DNA from: SAR202 cluster bacterium
GTDB taxonomy: Bacteria > Chloroflexota > Dehalococcoidia > Lucifugimonadales > UBA1123
DNA length: 64,000 bases
NCBI GenBank assembly: GCA_030752795.1
Contig: JASMDM010000010.1
Span: 1-64,000 of the forward strand
Reading direction: 5' to 3'
The notes below the pieces were generated by a model. That model made no database searches, was not told the DNA's origin, and worked only from the letters and a program-made list of their open reading frames with translations. The translations under genes were made by a program, and so were the position numbers. Below are positions 10,538-18,871 of this stretch, one piece after another (position 1 is the first letter of the stretch; each line of letters begins with the position of its first letter).

Positions 10538-10678
10538 GTGACTGAGAACACAGAAGATAAGAACCAGACTGCTGAAGAACGGAGCCAGGACACCAGAGGA
10601 TTCGTTAATCGTCTGATCTCCTCGGAGAGCTGCCAAGGCTACCTTCGCCCTGAACGTTGCACCGTACTTCCTACGTGA
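10538..10678 (+). other. Short ORF with strong RBS, fused to IS remnant
   Basis: A GTG with AAGGAG 5 nt upstream opens a 46-codon frame beginning VTENTEDKNQTAEERSQ. After about 21 codons it runs into the antisense of the IS3 orfA fragment and stops shortly after. The good ribosome binding site and charged, codon-like start suggest the 5' end of a former gene cut off where it joins the IS remnant. The original product is not recognised. The rest is unlikely to be functional. Confidence 0.3.
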
Positions 10679-10687
10679 TTGCTTCAT
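10601..10687 (-). pseudogene. Truncated IS3-type transposase OrfA
   Basis: Only the first ~29 residues match the OrfA family (basic start, FRAKVALAALRGDQTINE). The open frame continues as a hydrophobic run with no similarity to OrfA, so the helix-turn-helix is incomplete. It cannot support transposition. Confidence 0.7.
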
Positions 10688-10741
10688 GCCCTGCTCCTTC
10701 CATCTCGGTCATCTTAGGAGCCTGACGGTAGCTTAACCACC

Positions 10742-10766
10742 TGTCCAGTTTTCGGGGTCCACCTCA
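10742..10766 (-). repeat. Terminal inverted repeat of the IS3-like remnant
   Basis: The plus strand reads TGTCCAGTTTTCGGGGTCCA followed by CCTCA. Its complement, ending in ...CCCCGAAAACTGGACA, is a widespread IS3-family end. No partner end is seen in the window. Confidence 0.65.
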
Positions 10767-10775
10767 GCGGCGCTC

Positions 10776-10811
10776 AGTGGTACAGTTTTGCTCCGCACCA
10801 CTGGTACACTT
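10776..10811 (+). repeat. Two tandem GGTACANTTT motifs, possible IS end
   Basis: AGTGGTACAGTTTT and ACTGGTACACTTTC recur at 22-bp spacing directly beside the IS3-like end. Repeated short motifs of this kind are seen at ends of some IS21-type elements. No transposase of that type is nearby, so this is at most a relic. Confidence 0.3.
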
Positions 10812-10900
10812 TCCCGCCGCCCGTGACAGATGCGCGCGACCGGCGGGCCGCTCATACAGGCCGCCGGATCTTCCATCGCCTCGATAATTCGCCGCTTGTT

Positions 10901-10929
10901 TTGACAGGGCACACCGGTCAAATTACAAT
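10901..10929 (+). promoter_or_regulatory. Sigma70-type promoter for the DsbA-like gene
   Basis: TTGACA (10901-10906) and TACAAT (10924-10929) are separated by 17 bp, close to consensus at both boxes and in spacing. They lie 41 bp upstream of the ATG of the candidate selenoprotein gene. The strong promoter argues that the TGA-containing gene is expressed rather than dead. Confidence 0.75.
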
Positions 10930-10970
10930 GCGGTGTACGATCATCCGACTGTGCGAAGGAGTGGCGGCGA

Positions 10971-11600
10971 ATGGAAAACACCCACGTAGACATCTATTTC
11001 GACTACGCTTGACCCTGGGTCTACAATGCAGCCGTGTGGCTGGATAGAGTTCAGAAGGCCTCCCCGGGGACGCTGGACATCACCTGGAAGAATTTCTCTT
11101 TGGAGCAGGTGAACAGCAAAGAGGGGCCGGAGTGGAAGGTCTGGGAGGAGAAGGGTCTCGACGAGGCGAGGGCGCTTCTGGCGTCGGTCGCCGGCGAGGC
11201 TGCGAAGCGACAAGGCGGCGAGGCATTCGATCGATTCCACCTGGCGTTGCTGACGGCGCGCCACGGCGGCGGTCGCGTCGCCCTGAACGAGGTTGACTCG
11301 TTGGTCAAGGTCGCCGAAGACGCAGGCCTTGACGCCGCGCAGTTCCGAAAGGACCTTGACGACCCCGGACTCGTCAAGATCGTCGCGGACGATCACGAGA
11401 ATTCGACCGGAAATCTCGGGGCGTTCGGGACCCCGACATTCGTTTTCGACAACGGACAGTCGGCGTACGTCAAAACGTTCATCCCGCCGGAGGATGAGTC
11501 ATTGGAAGCTTTCGAAAACTTCCTCGGATTGTTCTCGCAGCGATCCTACATCGGCGAGGTCAAGCGCCCGCAGCCCCCGTGGCCAAAGGGCGCGGTCTAA
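10971..11600 (+). CDS. DsbA/FrnE-family thiol oxidoreductase, candidate selenoprotein (TGA at active site)
   Basis: The ORF track begins at 11034, but an in-frame ATG at 10971 with AAGGAG 9 nt upstream gives MENTHVDIYFDYA-TGA-PWVYNAAVW, and from there the family sequence runs unbroken. DsbA/FrnE proteins read DY(x)CPWCY at this place, so TGA sits exactly at the catalytic first Cys (codon 14). The total would be 209 aa, normal for the family. The rest of the thioredoxin-like fold with helical insert is intact, including WKNFSLEQVNSKEGP and the cis-Pro region GAFGTPTFVFDN. The second motif Cys is already Val. A hairpin suited to a SECIS follows the TGA. The alternative is a nonsense mutation or sequencing error. 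Selenocysteine is inferred, not shown. Confidence 0.7.
11013..11045 (+). promoter_or_regulatory. SECIS-like hairpin after TGA in DsbA-like gene
   Basis: CAGCC (11029-11033), loop GUGU (11034-11037) and GGCUG (11038-11042) form a stem. It can extend with A-U and U-A pairs across one G.G mismatch. The loop starts 21 nt after the UGA (11010-11012) and has G at its first position. Both features match the published general model for bacterial SECIS elements (loop about 16-37 nt downstream, G in the first two loop bases). Folding was done by eye. Confidence 0.5.
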
Positions 11601-11844
11601 ACCGCCAAGGACATCGACCGGGCGACTCGAAGGGATGCCCCGCCGGTTCGCCCGGTACCCACAACCTACCAGCGCCACGAACCCCGTTTATCATCTTCAG
11701 AAAGGCGCTGATGATCCGTCACCATAGCAAAGGCTCCAATCGCAGGATACGCGTGACCCAGTTGCGCGGCTATCTATATTTGCGGAGATTTGTGGCGGAT
11801 ATTGTCCGCGTATCGAAATCTCGCCCAGCCTGCCTCTGCACCTC

Positions 11845-12561
11845 GTGACCGCGTCTTCGTCGTCCCTGGGCCTCGACGAGCTTCAACGATCTCTCGGCGT
11901 GACGTTCGATGACCCGGGTTTGCTTGAGCTCGCCCTCGTACACAGCTCGTACGTCGCCGAATACCCGGACGCCCATCCCGAGTCGAATGAGCGCCTGGAG
12001 TACCTCGGCGACGCCCTGGTCGGCTTGGTCGTGGCGCACGAGTTGTACCAGCGCTTCCCCGACAACCCGGAGGGGCGCCTCACTCAGATGCGAGCGGCTT
12101 TAGTGAGCAAAGAAGCACTCGCGCGGGTCGCCGAATCCTTGGACCTCGGCGCGTCACTCATCGTTGGCAAGGGCGAAGCCGGAACCGGCGGCGCGGAACG
12201 TGAGTCGAACCTGGCGGACGCTTTCGAGGCCGTCGTGGGCGCGGTTCTGATCGACCAAGGCTACGACGTTGCTCGAGAGTTCACTCTGCGCGCGCTGGCG
12301 GACTCGATACGGGCCGTGTCGGAACAGGACGGCCCTCCACGGCATCCGAAGTCGCTTCTGCACGAAGTGGCGATGTCCCGAGGGTTCACCCCGCCGTCAT
12401 ACCGCGTCATCTCGACCGAGGGTGAGGATCACCTGCCTCGATTCACGTGCGAGGTCGTGGTCAACGGCGAGCGCATGGGAACGGGCGCCGGCCGACGCAA
12501 AGCCCACGCCGAGCGCGAAGCCGCCGCCGAGGCGCTCGAGACGCTGGGCCACGAGATTTGA
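11845..12561 (+). CDS. rnc: Ribonuclease III
   Basis: Endonuclease that cleaves double-stranded RNA in rRNA and mRNA processing. It has 238 aa. The catalytic helix is ERLEYLGDALVGLVVA (about residues 49-64, with E and D metal ligands), and the second acidic site lies in NLADAFEAVVGAVLIDQG. A C-terminal double-stranded-RNA-binding domain occupies about residues 162-236, ending GRRKAHAEREAAAEALE. A GTG start at 11845 is used; the N-terminal 10 residues are variable. It is preceded by a 244-bp spacer after the DsbA-like gene and faces the rhodanese gene tail to tail with only 6 bp between stops. Confidence 0.96.
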   Translation: MTASSSSLGLDELQRSLGVTFDDPGLLELALVHSSYVAEYPDAHPESNERLEYLGDALVGLVVAHELYQRFPDNPEGRLTQMRAALVSKEALARVAESLDLGASLIVGKGEAGTGGAERESNLADAFEAVVGAVLIDQGYDVAREFTLRALADSIRAVSEQDGPPRHPKSLLHEVAMSRGFTPPSYRVISTEGEDHLPRFTCEVVVNGERMGTGAGRRKAHAEREAAAEALETLGHEI

Positions 12562-12567
12562 GCAGGG

Positions 12568-14147
12568 CTACCGTCTCTGGTACTTCTGCCCTAGCGCTTC
12601 TTCCCACCTGAGGTAATTCACCATATCCGCGTAGTTCCTGCTGGCGCCCGTGGGTAGCACGTCGGTGGGTGAACTCATTACGCCCGTCAATCCCATCTCG
12701 ACCGGTAAATCAGCGGACCTCCACGCCTTCATCCCCCCATCCAGAACCGACCGTTGCGGTATCCCAGATTGGTCAGCGTGGCGCCGGCAAGCGTCGACTG
12801 GAGTCCATCAGTACAAGTCACCGTCAGGTCAGCCTGTTTGTCAGCGGCCGCGCTGTCGATCTGTAACTCGAGCCAACCGCGTGGAATCCAGTGTGCGGAC
12901 GGCACGTGGCCTCGGGCGAAGTCCTGGCTGAGGTCAACGAAGAGGACCGTGGAATCGCTATTCGAATAAAGCTGCCGAGGAGACACGAAGTTTGCCGCCC
13001 GCAGCGCAGGGTCGTAACTTGACGGCAGCCGGCCGGAATCACCCGTCTCCAAGGCGAATCCGGAGGCGCACCAGGCGTCGGCGCCGCCATCGACGACGTA
13101 TACTTCCTCGAACCCCATCTGCCTGTAGAACGATGCGGTGATTGTTGCCCGCGCGTTCCGGTCGCAACAGAACACAACAGGGCTGTTATGCACCACCGCC
13201 ACCTCGTCGACGCGCTGGACGGCCTGACCCCCCGGAAACCACTGAAAACCGGGGATGTGGCCTCCTTCGTACTCGGACCCGGCTCGCACGTCGACAAGAT
13301 AGACGTTCTCTCGATCGCGGCGTCGCATCATCTCAGCCAAGCCATCCATATCGAGGCGCCGGACCCCGTCTTCAGCGCCGATCCAGGCAGCGTAAGCTTC
13401 GGCTGCAGCCAAGCCTTCCGCCGAGGGCTCGGGCAACTCGATGCGATCTGCGCCCTCCTCCAGCGTCTGACCCGCGAGCGCCCAACCCGCGGTTCCATTC
13501 TCGAGGCCGTACAGATTGCGCAGCCCCATGCGCTGGAGGATCCGCGTGCCGATAATGCTCCGAGTACGGCCGGCGCAGCTAACCACAACCGTCGTGTCTT
13601 CATCCAGAGCCTCGGTGATGTCGGTGATCCGCAAAGCCAGCTCCGCGCCCGGAACGCTGCAAGCACCAGGCACACAGGACCGCTGATACTCCTCGGGCGT
13701 CCGCGAATCCAAGATGACCAGCTTCTCACCGTTTCCCAAGCGCTCAAGCAACTCGGTCGCCGTTATCTCCGGAACCTCGTGCTCGACCTGTACTCGCTCG
13801 CCGAAATCCTTACTGGGCACGTTGACGCCCCACTCGGTCGGGCGATGTTCCACGACCCAGCGATTCATGCCGCCGTCGAGGGTCGAGACATCCGTGTAAC
13901 CCATCTCGGTCAGCGTTCCGGCGGCAAGAACCGCCCGCTGGCCGTCGTCGTCGCATACGATGATATTGGCGCCCACGAAAGGGACAGATTCAGGCATGCG
14001 GAACTCGAGCTCTCGCCTGGGAATCAGACTGGAGCCAGGGATATGGGAACTGTTGTACTCGCCCACGTCCCGTACGTCGATCAAGGCGAACGGCGCACTG
14101 CCCGAAAGCAATGAAGCCAGTTCGCCAGCAGCGATGAAGTCGGTCAT
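12568..14147 (-). CDS. Four-domain rhodanese (sulfurtransferase), frameshift near the end
   Basis: Four rhodanese modules lie in a row, each with its own candidate active-site Cys: IIVCDDDGQR, VVVSCAGRTRS, VVFCCDRNA and TVTCTDGLQS. Such proteins move sulfane sulfur between thiols. The ORF track stops at 12729 after YRNGRFWMGG. In another frame the same strand continues with VLDGGMKAW and about 55 more residues, ending GQKYQRR at 12568. A single frameshift near 12750 therefore splits the natural C terminus. The neighbouring cysteine-dioxygenase-like cupin lies 72 bp upstream on the same strand, suggesting a role in cysteine/sulfite-level sulfur metabolism. The exact donor and acceptor are unknown. 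Confidence 0.85.
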
Positions 14148-14219
14148 GCCTCAGCCTTCGTTTCAACAACTTGCCGAGTCATGGCCGCCCACACGTTGAC
14201 AAAGAATCCGGGCCGCGCG

Positions 14220-14810
14220 CTAGCAGTTGTCAAACCTGGTGGTCGTGAAATCGGTCGCCGAGCAAGCGTCCAAATCGAAGCGGCTGCGCTCCAGGCCACG
14301 GAGATCGTTTCCGTACACGTGAATCTCGGCCGTTGCCCGATCGCTGAAGTTATCCATCTGGTGAATCTCGTCCACCTCGGGTATCAACAAACTCACGTCG
14401 CCGGGTTTGACCTGGTTTACGCGGTCTCGCTCCAGTTGGGCGAAGCCTTCGCGCGAGCGGTCGTCCTGCCTGCGGAAGCGGGTCTCGGTGATAAAGTTGT
14501 CCATCACCCCGATGAGGCCCCACATGCGGTGATCGTGCGGGCCAAGGTGGTCGTCCGGGCCCCAGACGACCGAGGTGATGAGAAGGCCATTGGCCCCGTG
14601 ATGAAGGAGATACGTGCCGTGATTGGCGTTTCTACCCCGCGAGCCCGCAGGCAGCCGGCATTCCTCGGGGATGGCTTTAGGATCGTTAATCAGGCGCTCA
14701 AGATACGCAGAACCTTTGTTGAACAAACGCTCTTGATCGGGATGTTCATCCACCAACCGGCTCATGTCGTGGACAAATTCTTCCAAAGAATAACTGACAA
14801 TGGACACCAC
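14220..14810 (-). CDS. Cysteine-dioxygenase-like cupin
   Basis: 196 aa with the cupin iron site characteristic of the cysteine dioxygenase family. It carries LGPHDHRMWGLIG (two His ligands about residue 90) and a later His in EVDEIHQMDN; residues ARGHR-type Arg are not obvious. The family oxidises thiols such as cysteine or 3-mercaptopropionate to sulfinates with O2. The start is one of two adjacent GTG codons just behind AGGAGG. It sits directly upstream of the multi-rhodanese gene, so a thiol or sulfane-sulfur oxidation pathway is plausible. The substrate cannot be assigned from sequence. Confidence 0.75.
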   Translation of the reverse strand: MVSIVSYSLEEFVHDMSRLVDEHPDQERLFNKGSAYLERLINDPKAIPEECRLPAGSRGRNANHGTYLLHHGANGLLITSVVWGPDDHLGPHDHRMWGLIGVMDNFITETRFRRQDDRSREGFAQLERDRVNQVKPGDVSLLIPEVDEIHQMDNFSDRATAEIHVYGNDLRGLERSRFDLDACSATDFTTTRFDNC

Positions 14811-15028
14811 AAACCTCCTCCGATCTAAACGTGGCTGTTCAATTCCGACGTTCAGATCACCTCACAAACAACCCATCCAGGTCGTCCCAATGGACTAACA
14901 GTCTACCCCATGCCGCTCGACGGGTCGCAACGACTCACCGCCGCGGTCTCTTCGACACCAATATTCCGAGCTAGCTCGATACGAAAAACTAGATCTGGCG
15001 GCGAAGATCCGGTCGCTTAGTCGTGATC

Positions 15029-16174
15029 TCAGCCGTTGGTCAGCACTTCACGCAGGCGTTGCGCCAGTTCCACCTCCTCGCCGGGACGCAGGTTGACCGG
15101 AATTATCGCGATCTCGCCTTCGAACCCGGACGAGTTGACGCGCACCCCCGGGTCGCCGTCTTCGAGCATCTGGAGGATTCTTTCTTGGCTGGGACCCTTC
15201 CAGTCCTGATCGAAGTGGATCACGGCCCTCGGCGCGTTGGACATCGATTCGAGCATCTCGGGCCTGGCTTCGCTGAGTTCGACCCGCAGGCCGGGGATGT
15301 CCTCAAGGGCCTCAATGACCAGGACGCATTGGTCGCGCCAACCTGACATCACAGCGTCGAAGTCGGTATCGACGAAGATTTCGAGCGCGGTCACGATCCC
15401 CGCGATCTCCTCTTTGCAGACCTTGGCGGCCCTGCCGATGGAGTCGCTGTTGGGGGCGCCGTTCGCATACGCGGCCTCGATCAGGTCGGCCCTTCCCGCC
15501 AAGATGCCGGTGGACTGTGGCCCGAGCACGCCCTTCCCTCCGCTGAAGCTGACCAAATCCGCGCCCATCTCGATGAACTGAGTCAGGTTTTCGGGCGGCG
15601 GGAGCATGGCAGCGGCGTCGACGATGACCGGCACGTCGCGTTCGTGCGCGATCTCGACGACCTTGTCCAGCGGCAAAGCTCCGCCCCGTCGCGGGCCGAA
15701 GATGTACGCGACCGCCGCCGTGTTCTCGTTGATCGCGTCCGCCAGCTCCCACTCATTGGTGCTGCCGCTGTTTCCGATTTCGACCAGTGTCGCGCCCGCC
15801 GCGCGGAAGTTGTGGTCGTAGTTGACCCTGTGTGCGCGGTGCAGGATGATCTCGTTCTTCATGCCGGTCGTGTCCGGCAGTCGCCACACCTTGGCCGGAT
15901 CCGAGCCGGCCATGCAGGCGGCAGCCTCGAGAACCATCCCGGCAGCCGACCCGGCGGTCACCAGTCCAGCCTCGGCGCCCGTCAGATTCGCGATGACCTG
16001 GCCCGCCTTGGCGTTGAGATCGTGCATGTCGACGAACCAGCGCGACGCGTCCTCCATTGCGGATACGACCGCGGGAGGCATGATGCTGCCGCCGTAGACG
16101 GTGATCCACGACGCGGCGTTGATCAGCCGCTTGACGCCGAGCCTCTGGTAGAACTCAACATTCCGGTTCGCCAT
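15029..16174 (-). CDS. SelA-like PLP-dependent enzyme (fold type I)
   Basis: 381 aa. The PLP lysine context SFSGGKGVLGPQSTGILAGR matches the SelA / D-glucosaminate-6-phosphate ammonia-lyase (DgaE) superfamily. Other family features are VIVDAAAMLPP and GSAAGMVLEAAACMAG. It lacks the N-terminal domain that true selenocysteine synthases (about 460 aa) have, so a lyase/racemase-like role on a small amino compound is more likely than Sec-tRNA synthesis. It is 46 bp downstream of the crotonase on the same strand, which suggests co-transcription. Annotation pipelines may label it L-seryl-tRNA(Sec) selenium transferase; that is doubtful here. Confidence 0.75.
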   Translation of the reverse strand: MANRNVEFYQRLGVKRLINAASWITVYGGSIMPPAVVSAMEDASRWFVDMHDLNAKAGQVIANLTGAEAGLVTAGSAAGMVLEAAACMAGSDPAKVWRLPDTTGMKNEIILHRAHRVNYDHNFRAAGATLVEIGNSGSTNEWELADAINENTAAVAYIFGPRRGGALPLDKVVEIAHERDVPVIVDAAAMLPPPENLTQFIEMGADLVSFSGGKGVLGPQSTGILAGRADLIEAAYANGAPNSDSIGRAAKVCKEEIAGIVTALEIFVDTDFDAVMSGWRDQCVLVIEALEDIPGLRVELSEARPEMLESMSNAPRAVIHFDQDWKGPSQERILQMLEDGDPGVRVNSSGFEGEIAIIPVNLRPGEEVELAQRLREVLTNG

Positions 16175-16220
16175 TCTTCACGCATCCTTCTCGACGCTGT
16201 CGATGTGGACAGCAGGTTGG

Positions 16221-16988
16221 TTATTTGCCGCGGAATACGGGCGTCCGCTTCTCCGCGAAAGCCGCCAAACCTTCCTGAGCATCCTCGGTCCGCTGGAGCC
16301 GGCGGTTGACGATTCCGGCCAGCCTGACGCGGTCTTCCAGGCGCATGCTCAACCCGCGAACCGCAACTTCCTTGATCGCGCGCATGGCCAGTGGAGCGTT
16401 GTTGAGCAGCTTCTGCACCACCTCGTCCGTGGCGGACTCAAGCTCGTCGTGAGGCACGACTTTGTTGACCATCCCCAGTTCGAGCGCTCGTTCGGCGTTG
16501 ATGAAATCGCCCGTGAACAGAAACTCGAACGCGTAGTTCAGCGGGACACGATGGGCGAGCATGCACGGCCCGCTAACGGAACCGATGCCTCGTTTGGCCT
16601 GCGGCCAGCCGAATTGCGCCTGGTCCGAGGCGATGCGGATGTCCGACGCCAAAGCGATGCCGCCGCCTTGCGCGAGGCACAGCCCGTTGATCGAGGCGAT
16701 GATGGGTTTGAACACCTGCGTCTGGTACACGTACAGGTCCTCGGTTGAGATCTCGTCGGAATATAGGTCGTCGCCCCGACCTGACATGGCAACCAGATCG
16801 TGCCCGACAGAGAATGCCCGGCCATTGCCCGTGATAACCGCGAGCCAAATGTCTGGGTTTTCGTTCACGTCGTGAATCGCGACCCAGAGCTCGTCGCGCA
16901 TAGCGACGTCGATGGCGTTCAGCTTGTCGGGCCGGTTAAGCGTGATGTATCCGACCCTGTTCCGTACTTCGTATTCTACCGTCGACAT
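16221..16988 (-). CDS. Enoyl-CoA hydratase/isomerase (crotonase) family protein
   Basis: 255 aa, crotonase fold. The oxyanion-hole region is SVGHDLVAMS, and the CoA/active-site loop is AQGGGIALASD followed by FGWPQAKRGIG. A classical hydratase has Glu in the two positions occupied here by Ala (GGGIALA) and Gln (WPQA). Both catalytic glutamates appear to be missing, so another crotonase-superfamily reaction is likely. The ATG follows AGGAGG. It is the first gene of a minus-strand run with the SelA-like enzyme. The substrate is unknown. Confidence 0.85.
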   Translation of the reverse strand: MSTVEYEVRNRVGYITLNRPDKLNAIDVAMRDELWVAIHDVNENPDIWLAVITGNGRAFSVGHDLVAMSGRGDDLYSDEISTEDLYVYQTQVFKPIIASINGLCLAQGGGIALASDIRIASDQAQFGWPQAKRGIGSVSGPCMLAHRVPLNYAFEFLFTGDFINAERALELGMVNKVVPHDELESATDEVVQKLLNNAPLAMRAIKEVAVRGLSMRLEDRVRLAGIVNRRLQRTEDAQEGLAAFAEKRTPVFRGK

Positions 16989-17584
16989 TTGTGTCCTCCT
17001 GCGGCGACGTATGCCAGTGTGACCTTACGTGGTTTTGCTTGCGATTCGAAATGTTATCAAGGGCGCAATGCCCTGTTCTCGCCTATACCCTACCTCATGT
17101 CGATGAAATGCGGCACGATAATGCCGCTATTATTCAATTCAACCTCGATCTGACGCGCCTAGCCGGGAATGATGCGATACGATCTTCAGGAGGTCCGACC
17201 ATCGACAATCCAGGTGCTCGGATCATGCGTGCTGTCCCTCCACCTGATTTTTCCTTTGACCAGGATGGCGGCAGTCGGTTCAAATTCGTTCCCAGTCTAC
17301 GCCTGTCACCCGACACCAACAAGAGCGAAAACCTCGCGACGAGATGATCGCATGCCAATCGTTCGCGTGACTTATTCAACGGGCGCGAGCGGAGAGTTCC
17401 GATGGGCGAGAAAGGGGGTCGTCTGATCAACTCAGTGGCGACACCCGCGCTCCACGGCCGCTGAGGCGCCGTGGACGGCGCCAAGCGAGCCTGGTTGCCA
17501 GAACACCGGACGTTCGGATAGGCTCCGCAGTGCGCCCGCTGGCTTCACGCCCCTGTTTCACTAGTCCGGAGAGCCACACCGAAT
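16989..17584. other. Divergent intergenic region, no gene recognised
   Basis: About 600 bp lie between the divergent crotonase and MFS genes. Short overlapping ORFs in several frames have no coherent product, and no RNA gene, repeat or strong hairpin was seen. It probably contains the promoters for both flanking genes, but none is clear enough to mark. Confidence 0.5.
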
Positions 17585-18775
17585 ATGCGCCAAACAACTC
17601 CCCGCTTGACCGCCCTCATGCTGACATTGCTCGTCATCGAGTTCGTCGACGAGTTCGTCTACGGCGCTCGTGAGGCGGCGTGGCCGTTGATACGGGACGA
17701 CCTGGGGCTTTCTTACATCCAGGTCGGCATCTTGCTCAGCGCACCGAACCTTGTGGCGAACGTCGTCGAACCGTTCCTGGTCATTCTGGGCGACGTGTGG
17801 CGTCGGCGGGCGCTGATCCTCGGCGGCGGGGTCGTGTTCGGCGTGGCTCTGTTGCTCACGGCCGTAAGCAACAGTTTCAGCCTCATTCTGGCCGCGTTCA
17901 TCCTGTTTCACCCAGCTTCGGGCGCTTTCGTCAGCCTGTCGCAGGCGACGCTGATGGACGCAGAGCCAAAGCGCCACGAGCACAACATGGCACGATGGAC
18001 GTTGGCGGGATCGCTGGGGGTCGTTCTGGGAGCGCTGGCCCTCGGCGCTGGCGCCGCGGCAGGCGTCGGCTGGCGTTGGTTGTTCGTCGCGACGGCAATC
18101 GCGACCGTCGCCGTCATCGTCTTCGCAGTGCGCATGCCGTTGGGCGGCGCATCCAGCGCTCGACAGGCCGAGCCGTTCACGGCTGCATTCGGACGAGGAT
18201 TGGTGGGTGCGCTGCGATCGTTCAAGCGCCTGCCGGTGCTTCGATGGCTGGTCCTGCTCGAATTTTCCGACATGATGTTGGACGGGCTTCACGGCTACCT
18301 GGCCCTGTACTTCGTCGACGTCGTGGGAGTCAGCGAAGCGAAAGCCGCGTTGGGCTTAGCCGTGTGGACCGGAGTCGGGTTGGCGGGCGACGTCCTGCTG
18401 ATTCCTCTGCTGGAGCGAGTCCGAGGTTTGACGTACCTCCGATTCAGCGTCGTCGCCGAGCTCATCCTGTTTCCAACGTTCCTGCTGGTTCCGGGACTCG
18501 GGCCAAAGCTGGCGGTGGTCGCGATGCTCGGTTTCGCGAACGCGGGCTGGTACTCGATCCTTCAGGGGCAACTCTACTCCACGATGCCCAGCCAAAGCGG
18601 CACTGCGCTCGCGGTCAAGAACATCTCAGGCATCGCCGGAAGCCTCATCCCCCTCGGCATAGGCGCCGCCGCCCGAGCCTGGGGCCTCGGCGGCGCGATC
18701 TGGCTGCTGCTCGCGGGGCCGATCGTGCTGTTGGTGGGGGTGCCAAGGGCGAAGAAAGACCCGCCGAGGCTGTAG
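17585..18775 (+). CDS. MFS transporter
   Basis: 396 aa with about 12 hydrophobic segments in two halves, and a GDVWRRRALILGGG loop between early helices typical of the major facilitator superfamily (loop 2-3 GD..RR pattern). The mid-protein loop (about residues 180-215) is basic and separates the two six-helix halves. It would sit in the inner membrane and use an ion gradient. No neighbour suggests a substrate. The ATG at 17585 gives a short cytoplasmic N terminus before the first helix. Confidence 0.85.
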   Translation: MRQTTPRLTALMLTLLVIEFVDEFVYGAREAAWPLIRDDLGLSYIQVGILLSAPNLVANVVEPFLVILGDVWRRRALILGGGVVFGVALLLTAVSNSFSLILAAFILFHPASGAFVSLSQATLMDAEPKRHEHNMARWTLAGSLGVVLGALALGAGAAAGVGWRWLFVATAIATVAVIVFAVRMPLGGASSARQAEPFTAAFGRGLVGALRSFKRLPVLRWLVLLEFSDMMLDGLHGYLALYFVDVVGVSEAKAALGLAVWTGVGLAGDVLLIPLLERVRGLTYLRFSVVAELILFPTFLLVPGLGPKLAVVAMLGFANAGWYSILQGQLYSTMPSQSGTALAVKNISGIAGSLIPLGIGAAARAWGLGGAIWLLLAGPIVLLVGVPRAKKDPPRL

Positions 18776-18871
18776 CACGAGGCAACTCAACGAATCACAC
18801 TGTCGCTGCGCATCGAGAACGGGTCGGCTAGGCATCACTCCGACGCCTGAAGTTCTCGCTCAGCGAAACGC

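Larger units (their letters stand above)
10600..10766 (-). mobile_element. IS3-family element remnant (5' end only)
   Basis: Reading on the minus strand, the terminal sequence TGAGGTGGACCCCGAAAACT (IS3-type left end) is followed about 55 nt later by the start of orfA. That start, MKQSRRKYGATFRAKVALAA, is typical of IS3-family OrfA, a helix-turn-helix DNA-binding protein. Similarity ends abruptly after about 29 codons (near 10600), where unrelated sequence begins. No orfB, no right end and no target-site duplication are visible, so this is an inactive fragment left by a deletion or rearrangement. Confidence 0.75.
9812..10900. other. Gene-poor 1.1-kb stretch with mobile-element debris
   Basis: No intact gene is supported between the glutamine synthetase start and the promoter at 10901. 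The left part (9812-10400) shows nothing recognisable and presumably contains the glutamine synthetase promoter. The right part holds a short GTG-started ORF, an IS3-family 5' remnant and insertion-sequence-end-like tandem motifs, listed separately. Confidence 0.6.

Noticed and set aside
10403-10687. Complete 94-aa gene on the minus strand
   Set aside because: Only the first ~29 codons match IS3 OrfA; the rest is read-through into unrelated DNA.
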